From the NCBI RefSeq assembly GCF_036013915.1, contig NZ_CP107899.1, positions 5,580,001 to 5,644,000 on the forward strand: DNA of 64,000 nt. The letters run 5' to 3'. This DNA comes from Streptomyces sp. NBC_00464 (GTDB lineage: Bacteria; Actinomycetota; Actinomycetes; Streptomycetales; Streptomycetaceae). The notes beneath the pieces were generated by a model. That model ran no database searches and was not told where the DNA came from. It saw nothing but the letters and a program-made list of their open reading frames with translations. This document shows, one piece after another, positions 25,729-33,951 of this stretch (its first letter is position 1; each line of letters begins with the position of its first letter). The position numbers were made by a program, and so were the translations under genes.

Positions 25729-26513
25729 AGCCCCTCCCCGAGGTAGGCCTGCTGCACGGTCGGATCGGCGGTGACGGCCTCGGGGGTGTCCAGGGCGAGC
25801 AGCCGGCCGTGGTGCATCACGGCGAGCCGGTCCGCGAGGCCCAGCAGGACGTCCATGTGGTGCTCGACCATGAGGACGGTGCGCCCCTCCTCCCGGTGCA
25901 GGGTGCGGATGAGCTCGGTGAGCGCGGGGACCTCCTCGGCGCTCACCCCGGCCATCGGCTCGTCGAGCAGCATCAGCCGGGGCTCGCCCACCAGCAGCAC
26001 GGCGAGCTCCAGCTTCCGCTTCTCGCCGTGCGACAGCTCGGCGGCGGTGGCCCCGGCCCGGTGGCCGAGACCGGTGCGCTCCAGCACGCCGGCCACCTCG
26101 GCGGTGTACGGGTCGGCGCGCCGCCAGAGGCGGTACGAGCCGCCCCGGGCGGCCTGCGCGGCCAGCCGTACGTGGTCGGCGACCGTCATCGCCGGCCAGA
26201 GGCTGGATGTCTGGAACGTCCGGCCGATGCCGCGCCGGGCCCGGACGTGCGCGGGGCGGTCCGTCATGTCGGTGCCGTCCAGCGCGATCGTGCCCGCGGT
26301 GGGCAGGGTCAGTCCGCTGATCAGGTTGAACAGGGATGTCTTGCCCGCCCCGTTGGGGCCGATGAAGGCGAGGAACTCGCCCTCGCGGACGCTCAGGGTG
26401 ATGTCCTGGACGATGGTCGCGCCGCCGACGCTCCAGCCGAGCCCGTCCAGCCGGAGCACGGGGGCCGCCGGGTCCGCCGGGTCGTCGCGCCCGAGGGTGT
26501 GGGGTGCGGTCAC
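25725..26513 (-). CDS. ABC transporter ATPase (LivG-like)
   Basis: A 262-residue ATPase: Walker A GPNGAGKTS, GIGRTFQTSSLWPAMTVADH (a LivG mark), signature LSHGEKRKLELAV and Walker B LMLLDEPMAGVS. The signature is LSHGE instead of LSGGQ, as usual in LivG. The GTG start lies three bases after the solute-binding-protein gene stop. Confidence 0.94.
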   Translation of the reverse strand: MTAPHTLGRDDPADPAAPVLRLDGLGWSVGGATIVQDITLSVREGEFLAFIGPNGAGKTSLFNLISGLTLPTAGTIALDGTDMTDRPAHVRARRGIGRTFQTSSLWPAMTVADHVRLAAQAARGGSYRLWRRADPYTAEVAGVLERTGLGHRAGATAAELSHGEKRKLELAVLLVGEPRLMLLDEPMAGVSAEEVPALTELIRTLHREEGRTVLMVEHHMDVLLGLADRLAVMHHGRLLALDTPEAVTADPTVQQAYLGEGL

Positions 26514-26516
26514 GGT

Positions 26517-27764
26517 TCAGCCCGCCGAGGGCTTCACGGGCGGTGCCACGGTGTCCATCGCCTCGGTGTCCAGCAGCTCCGGCTTCAGGGCCGCTCCCTT
26601 GCCGGTCAGTCGGGCCACGAACATCGGCTGCACCAGGGCGTGGTCCTCGGCCCGGACCTGCTGCTTGCCCTTGGCCCCGTCGAAGGTCCAGCCCTCCAGG
26701 GCCTTCACCATCGCGGCCGGGTCGGTGGCGCTGCCCTCGGCGACGGCGTGCACGATCATCTGGGCCGCGGTGAAGCCGTCCGGGGTGAACAGGTCGGGTG
26801 TGCCGCCCGCCTTCGTCACCGAGTCGAGCATCGCCTTCTCCACGGCGTTGCCGCCGCCCGCGCCCGGGAAGTAGTGCGCCAGGAACGACACCTTGGACCC
26901 GGCCGCCCCGAAGACCGGGTACGAGGCGGTCCCGGCGAGCCCGGTGACGACCTTGCCCGCGCCCAGCACGCCCTGCTGGTCCAGCGCGGTCCACAGCGCC
27001 GGGGCGGTGGACCCGGCCCAGGCGACGAAGACCAGGTCGGGGCCGCCCGCCTCGACCTGCCGGGCGAACGGGGTCAGGTCCGTCGCGCTGGGCGGCGCCA
27101 GCACGGAGCCGACCTTCGCGCCCTTCGCGCCGAGCACCGCCTTCACGGCGGCGACGTTGGCCTGGCCGAACGTGGAGTCCTGCGCGAGGACCGTGACCTT
27201 CTTGCCCTCGGCGTCGCCGAGCATCGCGCCCGCCGTGAGGATGTCCTGGTAGGACTGGCGGCCCGAGCGGAAGGTGTAGTCGTTGATGCCGGTCACCGCG
27301 TCGGTGGCCGCCGGGCCGCTGACGTACAGCACCTTGTTCTGCGCGGCGAGCGGCGCCATCTGGAGGGCGACGCCGGAGTCGGTGGTGCCGGCCAGCACCT
27401 TGTAGCCCTTGCCGATGAGGTTCTTCGCGGCGGAGACGGCCTTGCCGGGGTCTCCCGCGTCGTCCTGCTCGGTGACCTCGATGCGATGGCCTGCGACCTT
27501 GCCGGTGCCCTTCGTCGCGTAGTCCAGGCCCGCCATGAAGCCGTCGCGGTACTGCTTGCCGTAGTCCGCGAGCAGCCCGGTCCGGGAGTAGACCAGGCCG
27601 ACCTTCACGGACGCGTCGTCGGACTTCCCGGACCCGTCGGATCCGGAGCCGCCCGCCGTGCCGGCGGCGGTGCAGCCGGTCAGCAGTAGACCGGCGGCGG
27701 TGAGGGCGGCGGCGGCACGGATGTCGGTGAGGGATCTACGGGATCTGCTGGCTCTGCGACGCAT
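26517..27764 (-). CDS. Solute-binding lipoprotein of Liv-type ABC transporter
   Basis: A 415-residue extracellular lipoprotein. Signal peptide ends in the lipobox LLLTGC, followed by a Gly/Ser linker and a type I periplasmic-binding fold (VKVGLVYSRTGLLADYGKQY). Closest in pattern to binding proteins that recognise amino acids, urea or aromatic acids. First gene of the six-gene operon; the ATG at 27764 follows GAGGAG. It lies 137 bases downstream of the KstR-like gene on the same strand. Confidence 0.93.
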   Translation of the reverse strand: MRRRASRSRRSLTDIRAAAALTAAGLLLTGCTAAGTAGGSGSDGSGKSDDASVKVGLVYSRTGLLADYGKQYRDGFMAGLDYATKGTGKVAGHRIEVTEQDDAGDPGKAVSAAKNLIGKGYKVLAGTTDSGVALQMAPLAAQNKVLYVSGPAATDAVTGINDYTFRSGRQSYQDILTAGAMLGDAEGKKVTVLAQDSTFGQANVAAVKAVLGAKGAKVGSVLAPPSATDLTPFARQVEAGGPDLVFVAWAGSTAPALWTALDQQGVLGAGKVVTGLAGTASYPVFGAAGSKVSFLAHYFPGAGGGNAVEKAMLDSVTKAGGTPDLFTPDGFTAAQMIVHAVAEGSATDPAAMVKALEGWTFDGAKGKQQVRAEDHALVQPMFVARLTGKGAALKPELLDTEAMDTVAPPVKPSAG

Positions 27765-27900
27765 GGTGACCGGCTCCTCGGCGTGTTCCTGTGATGTCGC
27801 CGAACCGTATGAACACCGTGCCGTCGTCGATATGGTGCAGGAAACCCCACCTGGCCCATGAGGCGTGTGGGCGCCGCACATGGGCAGGTTCCGGACGAAG

Positions 27901-28512
27901 TCAGGGGGCCGGATCCGGTGCCGTCAGGTCGATCAGCCGGCACACCGTCTCGATGTCTATCTTCACCTGTGCGATCGAGGCCCGGCCCGACAGCCAGGTG
28001 ATCAGCGCCGAGTGCCAGGTGTGCTCGATGACCCGGACGGCCGAGAGCTGCTCGGGCGTCGGGTGTTCGATCCCCATCGCGTCCAGGATGATCGCCGTCG
28101 TGAGCCGCGAGACCGTGTCCACCTCGGGGCTCACGCTGCGGTCCGCGAACGTCAGGGCGCGGACCATGGCATCCGCCAGATGCGGTTCGCGCTGCATCGC
28201 GCGGAAGGCCCCCATCAGGGTGTCGGCGACCCGCTCCGCCGCGTCGTTCCCGGCCGGGGGCCGTTTGCGGAGCGTCCCGTGCAGGTGCTGGAGCTGGTCC
28301 TGCATGGTGGCGACCAGCAGATGGACCTTGGAGGGGAAGTAGCGGTACAGGGTGCCCAGGGCGACCCCGGCGGCCTCCGCCACCTCGCGCATCTGGACGG
28401 CCTCGAAACCGCCCCGGCTGGCGAGCTGGGCGCTGGCGTGCAGGATGCGGCGGCGGCGGGCCTCCTGGCGTTCCGTCAGGGGCGGCGATGCCGGTCTGGC
28501 TTCCGCTGTCAT
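27901..28512 (-). CDS. kstR: TetR-family regulator closely resembling KstR
   Basis: A 203-residue repressor. The N-terminal helix-turn-helix (RRRRILHASAQLASRGGFEAV, QMREVAEAAGVALGTLYRYF, PSKVHLLV) is almost the same as that of mycobacterial KstR (EAVQM-R-VA, GTLYRYFPSKVHLLV), as remembered from the family. The ligand domain also keeps KstR features: RAMQREPHLADAMVRALTFAD, EVDTVSRL and the terminal SALITWLSGRAS. In mycobacteria KstR represses sterol catabolism until a 3-oxo-cholestenoyl-CoA ligand binds. A perfect KstR operator lies 163 bases upstream. The start at 28512 gives the family length; ATG 28521 is possible. Confidence 0.88.
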   Translation of the reverse strand: MTAEARPASPPLTERQEARRRRILHASAQLASRGGFEAVQMREVAEAAGVALGTLYRYFPSKVHLLVATMQDQLQHLHGTLRKRPPAGNDAAERVADTLMGAFRAMQREPHLADAMVRALTFADRSVSPEVDTVSRLTTAIILDAMGIEHPTPEQLSAVRVIEHTWHSALITWLSGRASIAQVKIDIETVCRLIDLTAPDPAP

Positions 28513-28674
28513 GTGTCCCATCCCGAGGCTTCTCTCCGCGACCGCGAGGCTGCGGCGGCCGGTCCGGCGGCGCACAGCATGCCAGGGTGTGTGCCGTGGC
28601 GCGAATCACCTGATCCGGCCGTTGCGCCCTTGCTACCTGCCGGTAGATTCGTAGCTCATTGAACGATCCAGTAC

Positions 28675-28688
28675 TGAAACTTGTTCTA
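28675..28688. promoter_or_regulatory. Perfect KstR operator between kstR-like and glycosyltransferase genes
   Basis: TGAAACTTGTTCTA matches TnnAACnnGTTnnA at every defined position. It lies 163 bases upstream of the KstR-like gene and 55 bases before the divergent glycosyltransferase gene, so it could control either or both. Autoregulation is known for KstR. Confidence 0.8.
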
Positions 28689-28742
28689 GATTAGCGTGAG
28701 CGGATACGCTCCGGCGGACACGCAGTGAGAAGGGGGCCGAGT

Positions 28743-30077
28743 GTGACCGCTGAGGCCATAGAGTCGGGCCCCCGTACGGGCGTCGATACGTCGGACACGG
28801 GAGCGGCCGGTGACCGGCCCCTGCGCATCGCACTCCTCACCTACAAGGGCAACCCCTACTGCGGCGGCCAGGGCGTCTACGTACGCCACCTCGCCCGGGA
28901 GCTCGCCCGCCTCGGCCACAGCGTCGAGGTGATCGGCGCCCAGCCCTACCCCGTGCTCGACGAGGGCGTCCCGCTCACCGAGCTGCCGAGCCTGGACCTC
29001 TACCGGCAGCCCGACCCGTTCCGCACCCCGAAGCGCGGCGAGTACCGGGACTGGATCGACGCCGCCGAGGTCGCCACCATGTGGACCGGCGGCTTCCCCG
29101 AACCGCTCACCTTCAGCCTGCGGGTCCGGCGCCATCTCGCCGCCCGGCGCGGCGAGTTCGACGTCATCCACGACAACCAGACGCTCGGCTACGGGCTCCT
29201 CGCCGACCTCGGCGCCCCGCTCGTCACCACGATCCACCACCCCATCACCGTGGACCGGCAGCTCGACCTGGACGCGGCGCCGACCCGCCGCCGCCGCGCC
29301 TCCGTACGCCGCTGGTACGCCTTCACCCGCATGCAGAAGCGGGTCGCGCGCAAGCTGCCGTCCGTGCTCACCGTCTCCGGCTCCTCCAAGCAGGAGATCG
29401 TCGACCACCTGGGCGTGCGCCCGAACCGGGTCCGCGTCGTGCACATCGGCGCCGACACCGACCTGTGGTCGCCCGATCCCGCCGTCGCCGAGGTGCCCGG
29501 CCGGATCGTCACCACCTCCAGCGCCGACGTCCCGCTCAAGGGCCTCGTCCACCTCGTCGAGGCGCTCGCCAAGCTCCGTACCGAGAACCCCGCCGCCCAC
29601 CTCGTGGTCGTCGGCCGCCGGGCCGAGGACGGGCCGGTCGCCCAGGCCATCGAACGGCACGGGCTCGGGGACGCCGTCGAGTTCGTCAAGGGCATCAGCG
29701 ACACCGAACTCGTCGACCTGGTGCGCGGCGCCCAGATCGCCTGCGTGCCCTCGCTGTACGAGGGTTTCTCGCTGCCCGCCGCCGAGGCCATGGCCACCGG
29801 CACCCCGCTCGTCGCCACCACCGGCGGTGCGATCCCCGAGGTCGCGGGCCCGGACGGCGAGACCTGTCTGGCCGTCCCGCCCGCCGACGCCGGGGCCCTG
29901 GCCGACGCGCTGGGCCGGCTGCTCGGCGACCCGGAGCTGCGCGCGCGGCTCGGGGCCGCGGGACGCGAACGGGTCCTCGCCCGGTTCACCTGGAAGCAGG
30001 CGGCGATCGGCACCGCCGCGCTCTACCGGGAGGCGATCGCGGCCCGCGCCGCCACCGGCCCCGGCGGCCGACGGTGA
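28743..30077 (+). CDS. GT4-family glycosyltransferase
   Basis: A 444-residue GT-B enzyme (glycogen synthase/PimA type). N-terminal LLTYKGNPYCGGQGVYVRHL binds the acceptor, the donor domain has TTSSADVPLKGLVHLVEAL and the E-x7-E motif in LYEGFSLPAAEAMATGTPLV. Transfers a sugar from a nucleotide donor to a lipid or sugar acceptor at the membrane. The GTG at 28743 follows AAGGGGG; GTG 28725 is also in frame. It opens a three-gene set with a methyltransferase and a helical-barrel protein. Confidence 0.9.
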   Translation: MTAEAIESGPRTGVDTSDTGAAGDRPLRIALLTYKGNPYCGGQGVYVRHLARELARLGHSVEVIGAQPYPVLDEGVPLTELPSLDLYRQPDPFRTPKRGEYRDWIDAAEVATMWTGGFPEPLTFSLRVRRHLAARRGEFDVIHDNQTLGYGLLADLGAPLVTTIHHPITVDRQLDLDAAPTRRRRASVRRWYAFTRMQKRVARKLPSVLTVSGSSKQEIVDHLGVRPNRVRVVHIGADTDLWSPDPAVAEVPGRIVTTSSADVPLKGLVHLVEALAKLRTENPAAHLVVVGRRAEDGPVAQAIERHGLGDAVEFVKGISDTELVDLVRGAQIACVPSLYEGFSLPAAEAMATGTPLVATTGGAIPEVAGPDGETCLAVPPADAGALADALGRLLGDPELRARLGAAGRERVLARFTWKQAAIGTAALYREAIAARAATGPGGRR

Positions 30078-30148
30078 CACCCCGCCTCCCGATCCCCTGA
30101 CCTCCGTACTCCCACTCCCGACTCCCTCGACCGCGAAAGCAGGCATTC

Positions 30149-30925
30149 GTGCTGACCGTGGACTTCACCCGCTTCCCGCTCGCCGCAGGCGACCGAGTGC
30201 TCGACCTGGGCTGCGGCGCCGGACGCCACGCCTTCGAGTGCTACCGGCGCGGCGCCCAGGTCGTGGCTCTCGACCAGAACGGCGAGGAGATCCGCGAGGT
30301 CGCGAAGTGGTTCGCCGCGATGAAGGAGGCCGGGGAGGCGCCCGAGGGTGCCACCGCCACCGCGATGGAGGGCGACGCGCTCAACCTGCCGTTCCCCGAC
30401 GAGTCCTTCGACGTCGTGATCATCTCCGAGGTCATGGAGCACATCCCCGACGACAAGGGCGTGCTCGCCGAGATGGTCCGGGTCCTCAAGCCCGGCGGCC
30501 GGATCGCGATCACCGTGCCGCGTTACGGCCCCGAGAAGGTCTGCTGGACGCTCTCCGACGCGTACCACGAGGTCGAGGGCGGCCACATCCGCATCTACAA
30601 GGCCGACGAGCTGCTGGGCAAGATCCGCGGCGCCGGCCTCAAGCCGTACGGCAGCCATCACGCGCACGCCCTGCACTCGCCGTACTGGTGGCTCAAGTGT
30701 GCTTTCGGCGTCGACAACGACAAGGCGCTGCCGGTGCGGGCGTACCACAAGCTTCTCGTCTGGGACATCATGAAGAAGCCGGCGGTCACCCGGGTCGCCG
30801 AGCAGCTGCTCAACCCGGTCGTCGGCAAGAGCTTCGTGGCCTACGCGACCAAGCCGCACCTGCCCGCCGCCCGCGCCGCCGGGGCCCCCGTGCAGGCCGA
30901 CGACTCCGCCAAGGCCGAGGCGTGA
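30149..30925 (+). CDS. SAM-dependent methyltransferase, class I
   Basis: A 258-residue enzyme. Motif I is VLDLGCGAGRHAFE, the acidic residue follows in VVALDQNG, and the core EVMEHIPDDKGVLAEMVRV continues to LKPGGRIAI. The C-terminal half is long and carries the acceptor-binding region. The GTG of the next gene overlaps its TGA. It lies 71 bases after the glycosyltransferase gene in the same direction and probably modifies the same product. Confidence 0.9.
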   Translation: MLTVDFTRFPLAAGDRVLDLGCGAGRHAFECYRRGAQVVALDQNGEEIREVAKWFAAMKEAGEAPEGATATAMEGDALNLPFPDESFDVVIISEVMEHIPDDKGVLAEMVRVLKPGGRIAITVPRYGPEKVCWTLSDAYHEVEGGHIRIYKADELLGKIRGAGLKPYGSHHAHALHSPYWWLKCAFGVDNDKALPVRAYHKLLVWDIMKKPAVTRVAEQLLNPVVGKSFVAYATKPHLPAARAAGAPVQADDSAKAEA

Positions 30926-31995
30926 GTCTTCCCGAGCGGACCGAACACCTCGTCCTGCCCGGAGTGCTCACCGCCGGGGAGGCGGCACAGACCGTCGCGG
31001 CCGTGCTCGCCGTGCAGTGCGACGACGGCGCGATTCCGTGGTTCCGAGGCCACCACCTCGACCCGTGGGACCACACCGAGGCTGCCATGGCCCTGGACGC
31101 GTCCGGCGAGCACGCCGCCGCGGAACGCGCGTACGACTGGCTCGCCCGCAACCAGAACGAGGACGGTTCCTGGTACGCGGCCTACCACGACGGCGACCCG
31201 CAGCAGCCGACCGACCGCGGCCTGGAGACCAACTTCTGCGCCTATGTGGCCGTCGGCGTCTGGCACCACTACCTCGCCACCGGTGACGACGCGTTCGTCG
31301 ACCGGATGTGGCCGACGGTCTTCGCCGCCATCGAGTTCGTCCTGCGGCTCCAGCAGCCCGGCGGGCAGATCGGCTGGAAGCAGGAGGCCGACGGCACCCA
31401 GGTGACGGACGCGCTGCTGACCGGCTCCTCCTCCATCTACCAGGCCCTGCGCTGCGCGCTCGCCCTCGCCGAGAGTCGCGAAGAGCCGCAGCCCGACTGG
31501 GAGTTGGCGACCGGGGCGCTGGGGCACGCGATCCGCAGCCACCCGGAGCGCTTCCTCGACAAGAGCCACTACTCCATGGACTGGTACTACCCGGTCCTCG
31601 GCGGCGCGCTCGGCGGACCGGCTGCCACGCGGCGGATCGAGGAGGGCTGGGACCGTTTCGTCGTCCCGGACCTCGGGGTGCGCTGTGTGCTGCCCAACCC
31701 GTGGGTGACCGGCGGCGAGAGCTGCGAACTCGCCCTGGCCCTCTGGGTGATGGGCGAGTCCGACCGGGCCCTGGAGATCCTCCAGTCCATCCAGCACCTG
31801 CGGGACGGGGGCGGGATGTACTGGACGGGTTACGTCTTCGAGGGGAACCGGGCGTTCTGGCCCGAGGAGCACACTGCGTGGACCGCCGGATCCCTTCTGC
31901 TGGCGGTGGCCGCGCTCGGGGGGGACGAGGCGACCACCGCGGTCTTCAGCGGGGAACGGCTGCCGAAGGGGCTGGAGCCGGACTGCTGCGGCTGA
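30922..31995 (+). CDS. Cytosolic alpha/alpha-barrel protein, squalene-cyclase-like repeats
   Basis: A 357-residue soluble protein with helical repeats (DWLARNQNEDGSWYAAYHDG, QQPGGQIGWKQEADG) of the terpenoid-cyclase/six-hairpin type. It lacks a signal peptide and the DxDD cyclase motif. Such proteins often are glycosidases or lipid-binding enzymes. Translation is coupled to the methyltransferase (GTGA). The glycosyltransferase, methyltransferase and barrel set recurs in actinobacteria; its product is unknown to me. Confidence 0.78.
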   Translation: MSLPERTEHLVLPGVLTAGEAAQTVAAVLAVQCDDGAIPWFRGHHLDPWDHTEAAMALDASGEHAAAERAYDWLARNQNEDGSWYAAYHDGDPQQPTDRGLETNFCAYVAVGVWHHYLATGDDAFVDRMWPTVFAAIEFVLRLQQPGGQIGWKQEADGTQVTDALLTGSSSIYQALRCALALAESREEPQPDWELATGALGHAIRSHPERFLDKSHYSMDWYYPVLGGALGGPAATRRIEEGWDRFVVPDLGVRCVLPNPWVTGGESCELALALWVMGESDRALEILQSIQHLRDGGGMYWTGYVFEGNRAFWPEEHTAWTAGSLLLAVAALGGDEATTAVFSGERLPKGLEPDCCG

Positions 31996-32064
31996 GCACG
32001 CGCTGTTACTCCGGCGGTGCTCAGCGGCTGGGCACGCGCTGTCTTTCCGGCGCTGCTCAGTGCC
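31996..32064. repeat. Two tandem 36-bp imperfect repeats after the barrel-protein gene
   Basis: Two units begin with GCACGCGCTGT at 31996 and 32032 and each continues through CCGGCG and TGCTCA. Unit one can fold into a GAGCAC/GTGCTC hairpin. They start at the stop codon and may be a duplicated terminator. Confidence 0.55.
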
Positions 32065-32347
32065 GGATGCGGCCGGCCACCGCGTGGCCCACGAAGAGGT
32101 AGACCACGGCTGCGAGACCGTATCCGCAGACGACCCGAGCCCACGCCGCGTCGAAGGTGAACAGGTCGTACGACCAGCCTGCGAGCCACCGGGCCGTGTG
32201 CTGCACGAACTCGACCAGGTCGTTGGCCCGGTTGGCGTCGAGCAGGTACATCAGAATCCACAGGCCGATGATGAAAGCCATGATGTCGGCCACCACGGCT
32301 ATGACACGTGCTGCGGTGCTGCTTCCCTTGCCTCTGCTGTAGGACAT
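32057..32347 (-). CDS. Small membrane protein, unknown function
   Basis: A 96-residue protein with two predicted membrane helices (VIAVVADIMAFIIGLWILMY and VVCGYGLAAVVYLFVGHAVA) joined by a Trp-rich amphipathic loop. The ATG at 32347 begins the conserved part. Its promoter would lie in the intergenic segment shared with the divergent lipoprotein gene. No family was recognised. Confidence 0.65.
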   Translation of the reverse strand: MSYSRGKGSSTAARVIAVVADIMAFIIGLWILMYLLDANRANDLVEFVQHTARWLAGWSYDLFTFDAAWARVVCGYGLAAVVYLFVGHAVAGRIRH

Positions 32348-32487
32348 GGAATCCGGGTTGCCGCTTTCGGCCCGGTGAAACCCGGACGGCGGTCCCGGGT
32401 GGCGGGGCCGGGCCGCCGGAGCCAGCCTGGCGGGGGAGTGCCGGGCCCCGGCACCCACCGTGATGTCCCCGGTCAGGGAGGCCCGCC

Positions 32488-33042
32488 GTGCCCCGTTCCG
32501 TCCCGCTTCGCCGACTGCTCGTGGCACTGCTGCTGTCCTGCTCCGTGCTGGTGAGCGCCACCGCGTGCGGGAGCGACGACGGCACCGGCGGCGCGAGCAG
32601 TTCGGCATCGCCCACCGGCACGTCGTCGGCCGAGTCGCAGAAGTTCGCCAAGACGAGGTTCGTCGCCAACGCGGGGCTCGCGGCGGGCGCGACGTACCAG
32701 TGGATCGTCAAGCCGTACCGCGCGGGGAAGTTCAAGAAGGGCGCGGACGGACGGACCTTCGCGCTCGTCAAGGCCGGGCTCGCCGGCGGGCTCGCCTACA
32801 ACCGGCTCAAGGCCGCGACGGAGAACGCCAAGGGCGACCCGCTGCTCTCCAAGGCCGTCGCCCCGCTGACCGCGGGCATCGAGTCGCTCAAGGGCCTCGC
32901 CACCAAGCTTCGCAAGGGTGAGGCGGGCGAGGGGGACGTCGGCGCGTTCGAGAGCGTCATCAACAGCATCAAGGACGCGGGGAAGAGCGCGGGCGCCGAG
33001 GTGAAGGACAAGGTGCCGTCGGCCTCGCAGCTCGGCGGATAA
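32488..33042 (+). CDS. Putative lipoprotein, unknown function
   Basis: A 184-residue protein with a lipoprotein signal (hydrophobic VALLLSCSVLV, lipobox SATAC) and a Ser/Gly linker. The mature domain is Lys/Ala-rich and helical (LAYNRLKAATENAKGDPLLS). A GTG start follows a GGGAGG site. The charged helical domain suggests a cell-envelope role, not further defined. Confidence 0.7.
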   Translation: MPRSVPLRRLLVALLLSCSVLVSATACGSDDGTGGASSSASPTGTSSAESQKFAKTRFVANAGLAAGATYQWIVKPYRAGKFKKGADGRTFALVKAGLAGGLAYNRLKAATENAKGDPLLSKAVAPLTAGIESLKGLATKLRKGEAGEGDVGAFESVINSIKDAGKSAGAEVKDKVPSASQLGG

Positions 33043-33081
33043 CGGCATGTGAGGCGGTCGTCGTCGCACTAGGGTGCGAGC

Positions 33082-33861
33082 ATGACCCTTCTCACGCATG
33101 AGCGCTACTGCGACGAAATCGTCCTGAGGACCGAAGCGTTGAGGGCGGCGGTCAGGGGCGCGGACCTCGACGCGAACGTCCCGACCTGCCCGGCGTGGAC
33201 GCTGCGCGACCTCGCCGTCCACGTCGGCGGCGCGCAGCGCTGGGCCGGCGAGATCGTGCGTACCCGGGCCACCGAGGCACTTGAGGACGAGCAGGTGCCG
33301 TCGTTCACGCCCGACGGCGACGACCCCGCCGTGCTGGATGATTGGCTGGCGGACGGGGCGGCGCGGACCGCCGAGACGCTGCGAAAGGCGGGCCCCGGGC
33401 TGAAGGCATGGTCCTGGTACCGCCAGGACCAGAGCGCGGGCTTCTGGGCGCGGCGCATGGCGATCGAGACGGTCGTCCACCAGGCGGACGCGGCCCTGAC
33501 CGCGAAGGTGCCCTACGAGATGGCGGCCGACCTGGCAGCGGACACGATTGACGAGTGGCTTCAGTTCGTCGCCGGCGCCCAGGCCGAGGGCGACTCCGAG
33601 GCCGTGGAACTGCGCGGAGCCGGCCGCTCCATCCACCTGCACGCCACCGACGTACCGGACGCCGAGTGGCTGATCGAGTTCGGCGAGGACGGCTTCACCT
33701 GGCGCCGCGCGCACGGGAAGGCGACCGTGGCGCTGCGGGGCCCGCTGACTGACCTGATGCTGGTCTTCAACCGCCGCCTCGCCCCGGACAGCGACCGGGT
33801 CGAGCTGCTCGGCGACGCGGAGCTGCTGGACTTCTGGCTGGCCCGGTCCTCCTTCGGCTGA
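33082..33861 (+). CDS. Maleylpyruvate isomerase-family, DinB-like mycothiol-dependent protein
   Basis: A 259-residue protein with an N-terminal DinB-like helical bundle: NVPTCPAWTLRDLAVHVGG, typical of the mycothiol-dependent maleylpyruvate isomerase family, including a metal-binding histidine (AVHVGG) and a second His region (IETVVHQADA). A C-terminal domain (residues 165-259) is typical of the TIGR03083 group. These proteins use mycothiol as cofactor or act in stress responses. The substrate is unknown. Confidence 0.88.
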   Translation: MTLLTHERYCDEIVLRTEALRAAVRGADLDANVPTCPAWTLRDLAVHVGGAQRWAGEIVRTRATEALEDEQVPSFTPDGDDPAVLDDWLADGAARTAETLRKAGPGLKAWSWYRQDQSAGFWARRMAIETVVHQADAALTAKVPYEMAADLAADTIDEWLQFVAGAQAEGDSEAVELRGAGRSIHLHATDVPDAEWLIEFGEDGFTWRRAHGKATVALRGPLTDLMLVFNRRLAPDSDRVELLGDAELLDFWLARSSFG

Positions 33862-33951
33862 CCGGCACGGCGGGGCGCCGCCGGTGTGCGGGCCGGGCGG
33901 GGCTGGGCCAAGCTGGACGGGATGCCCGCCCCTTTCCCCCAGGAGGTGCCG

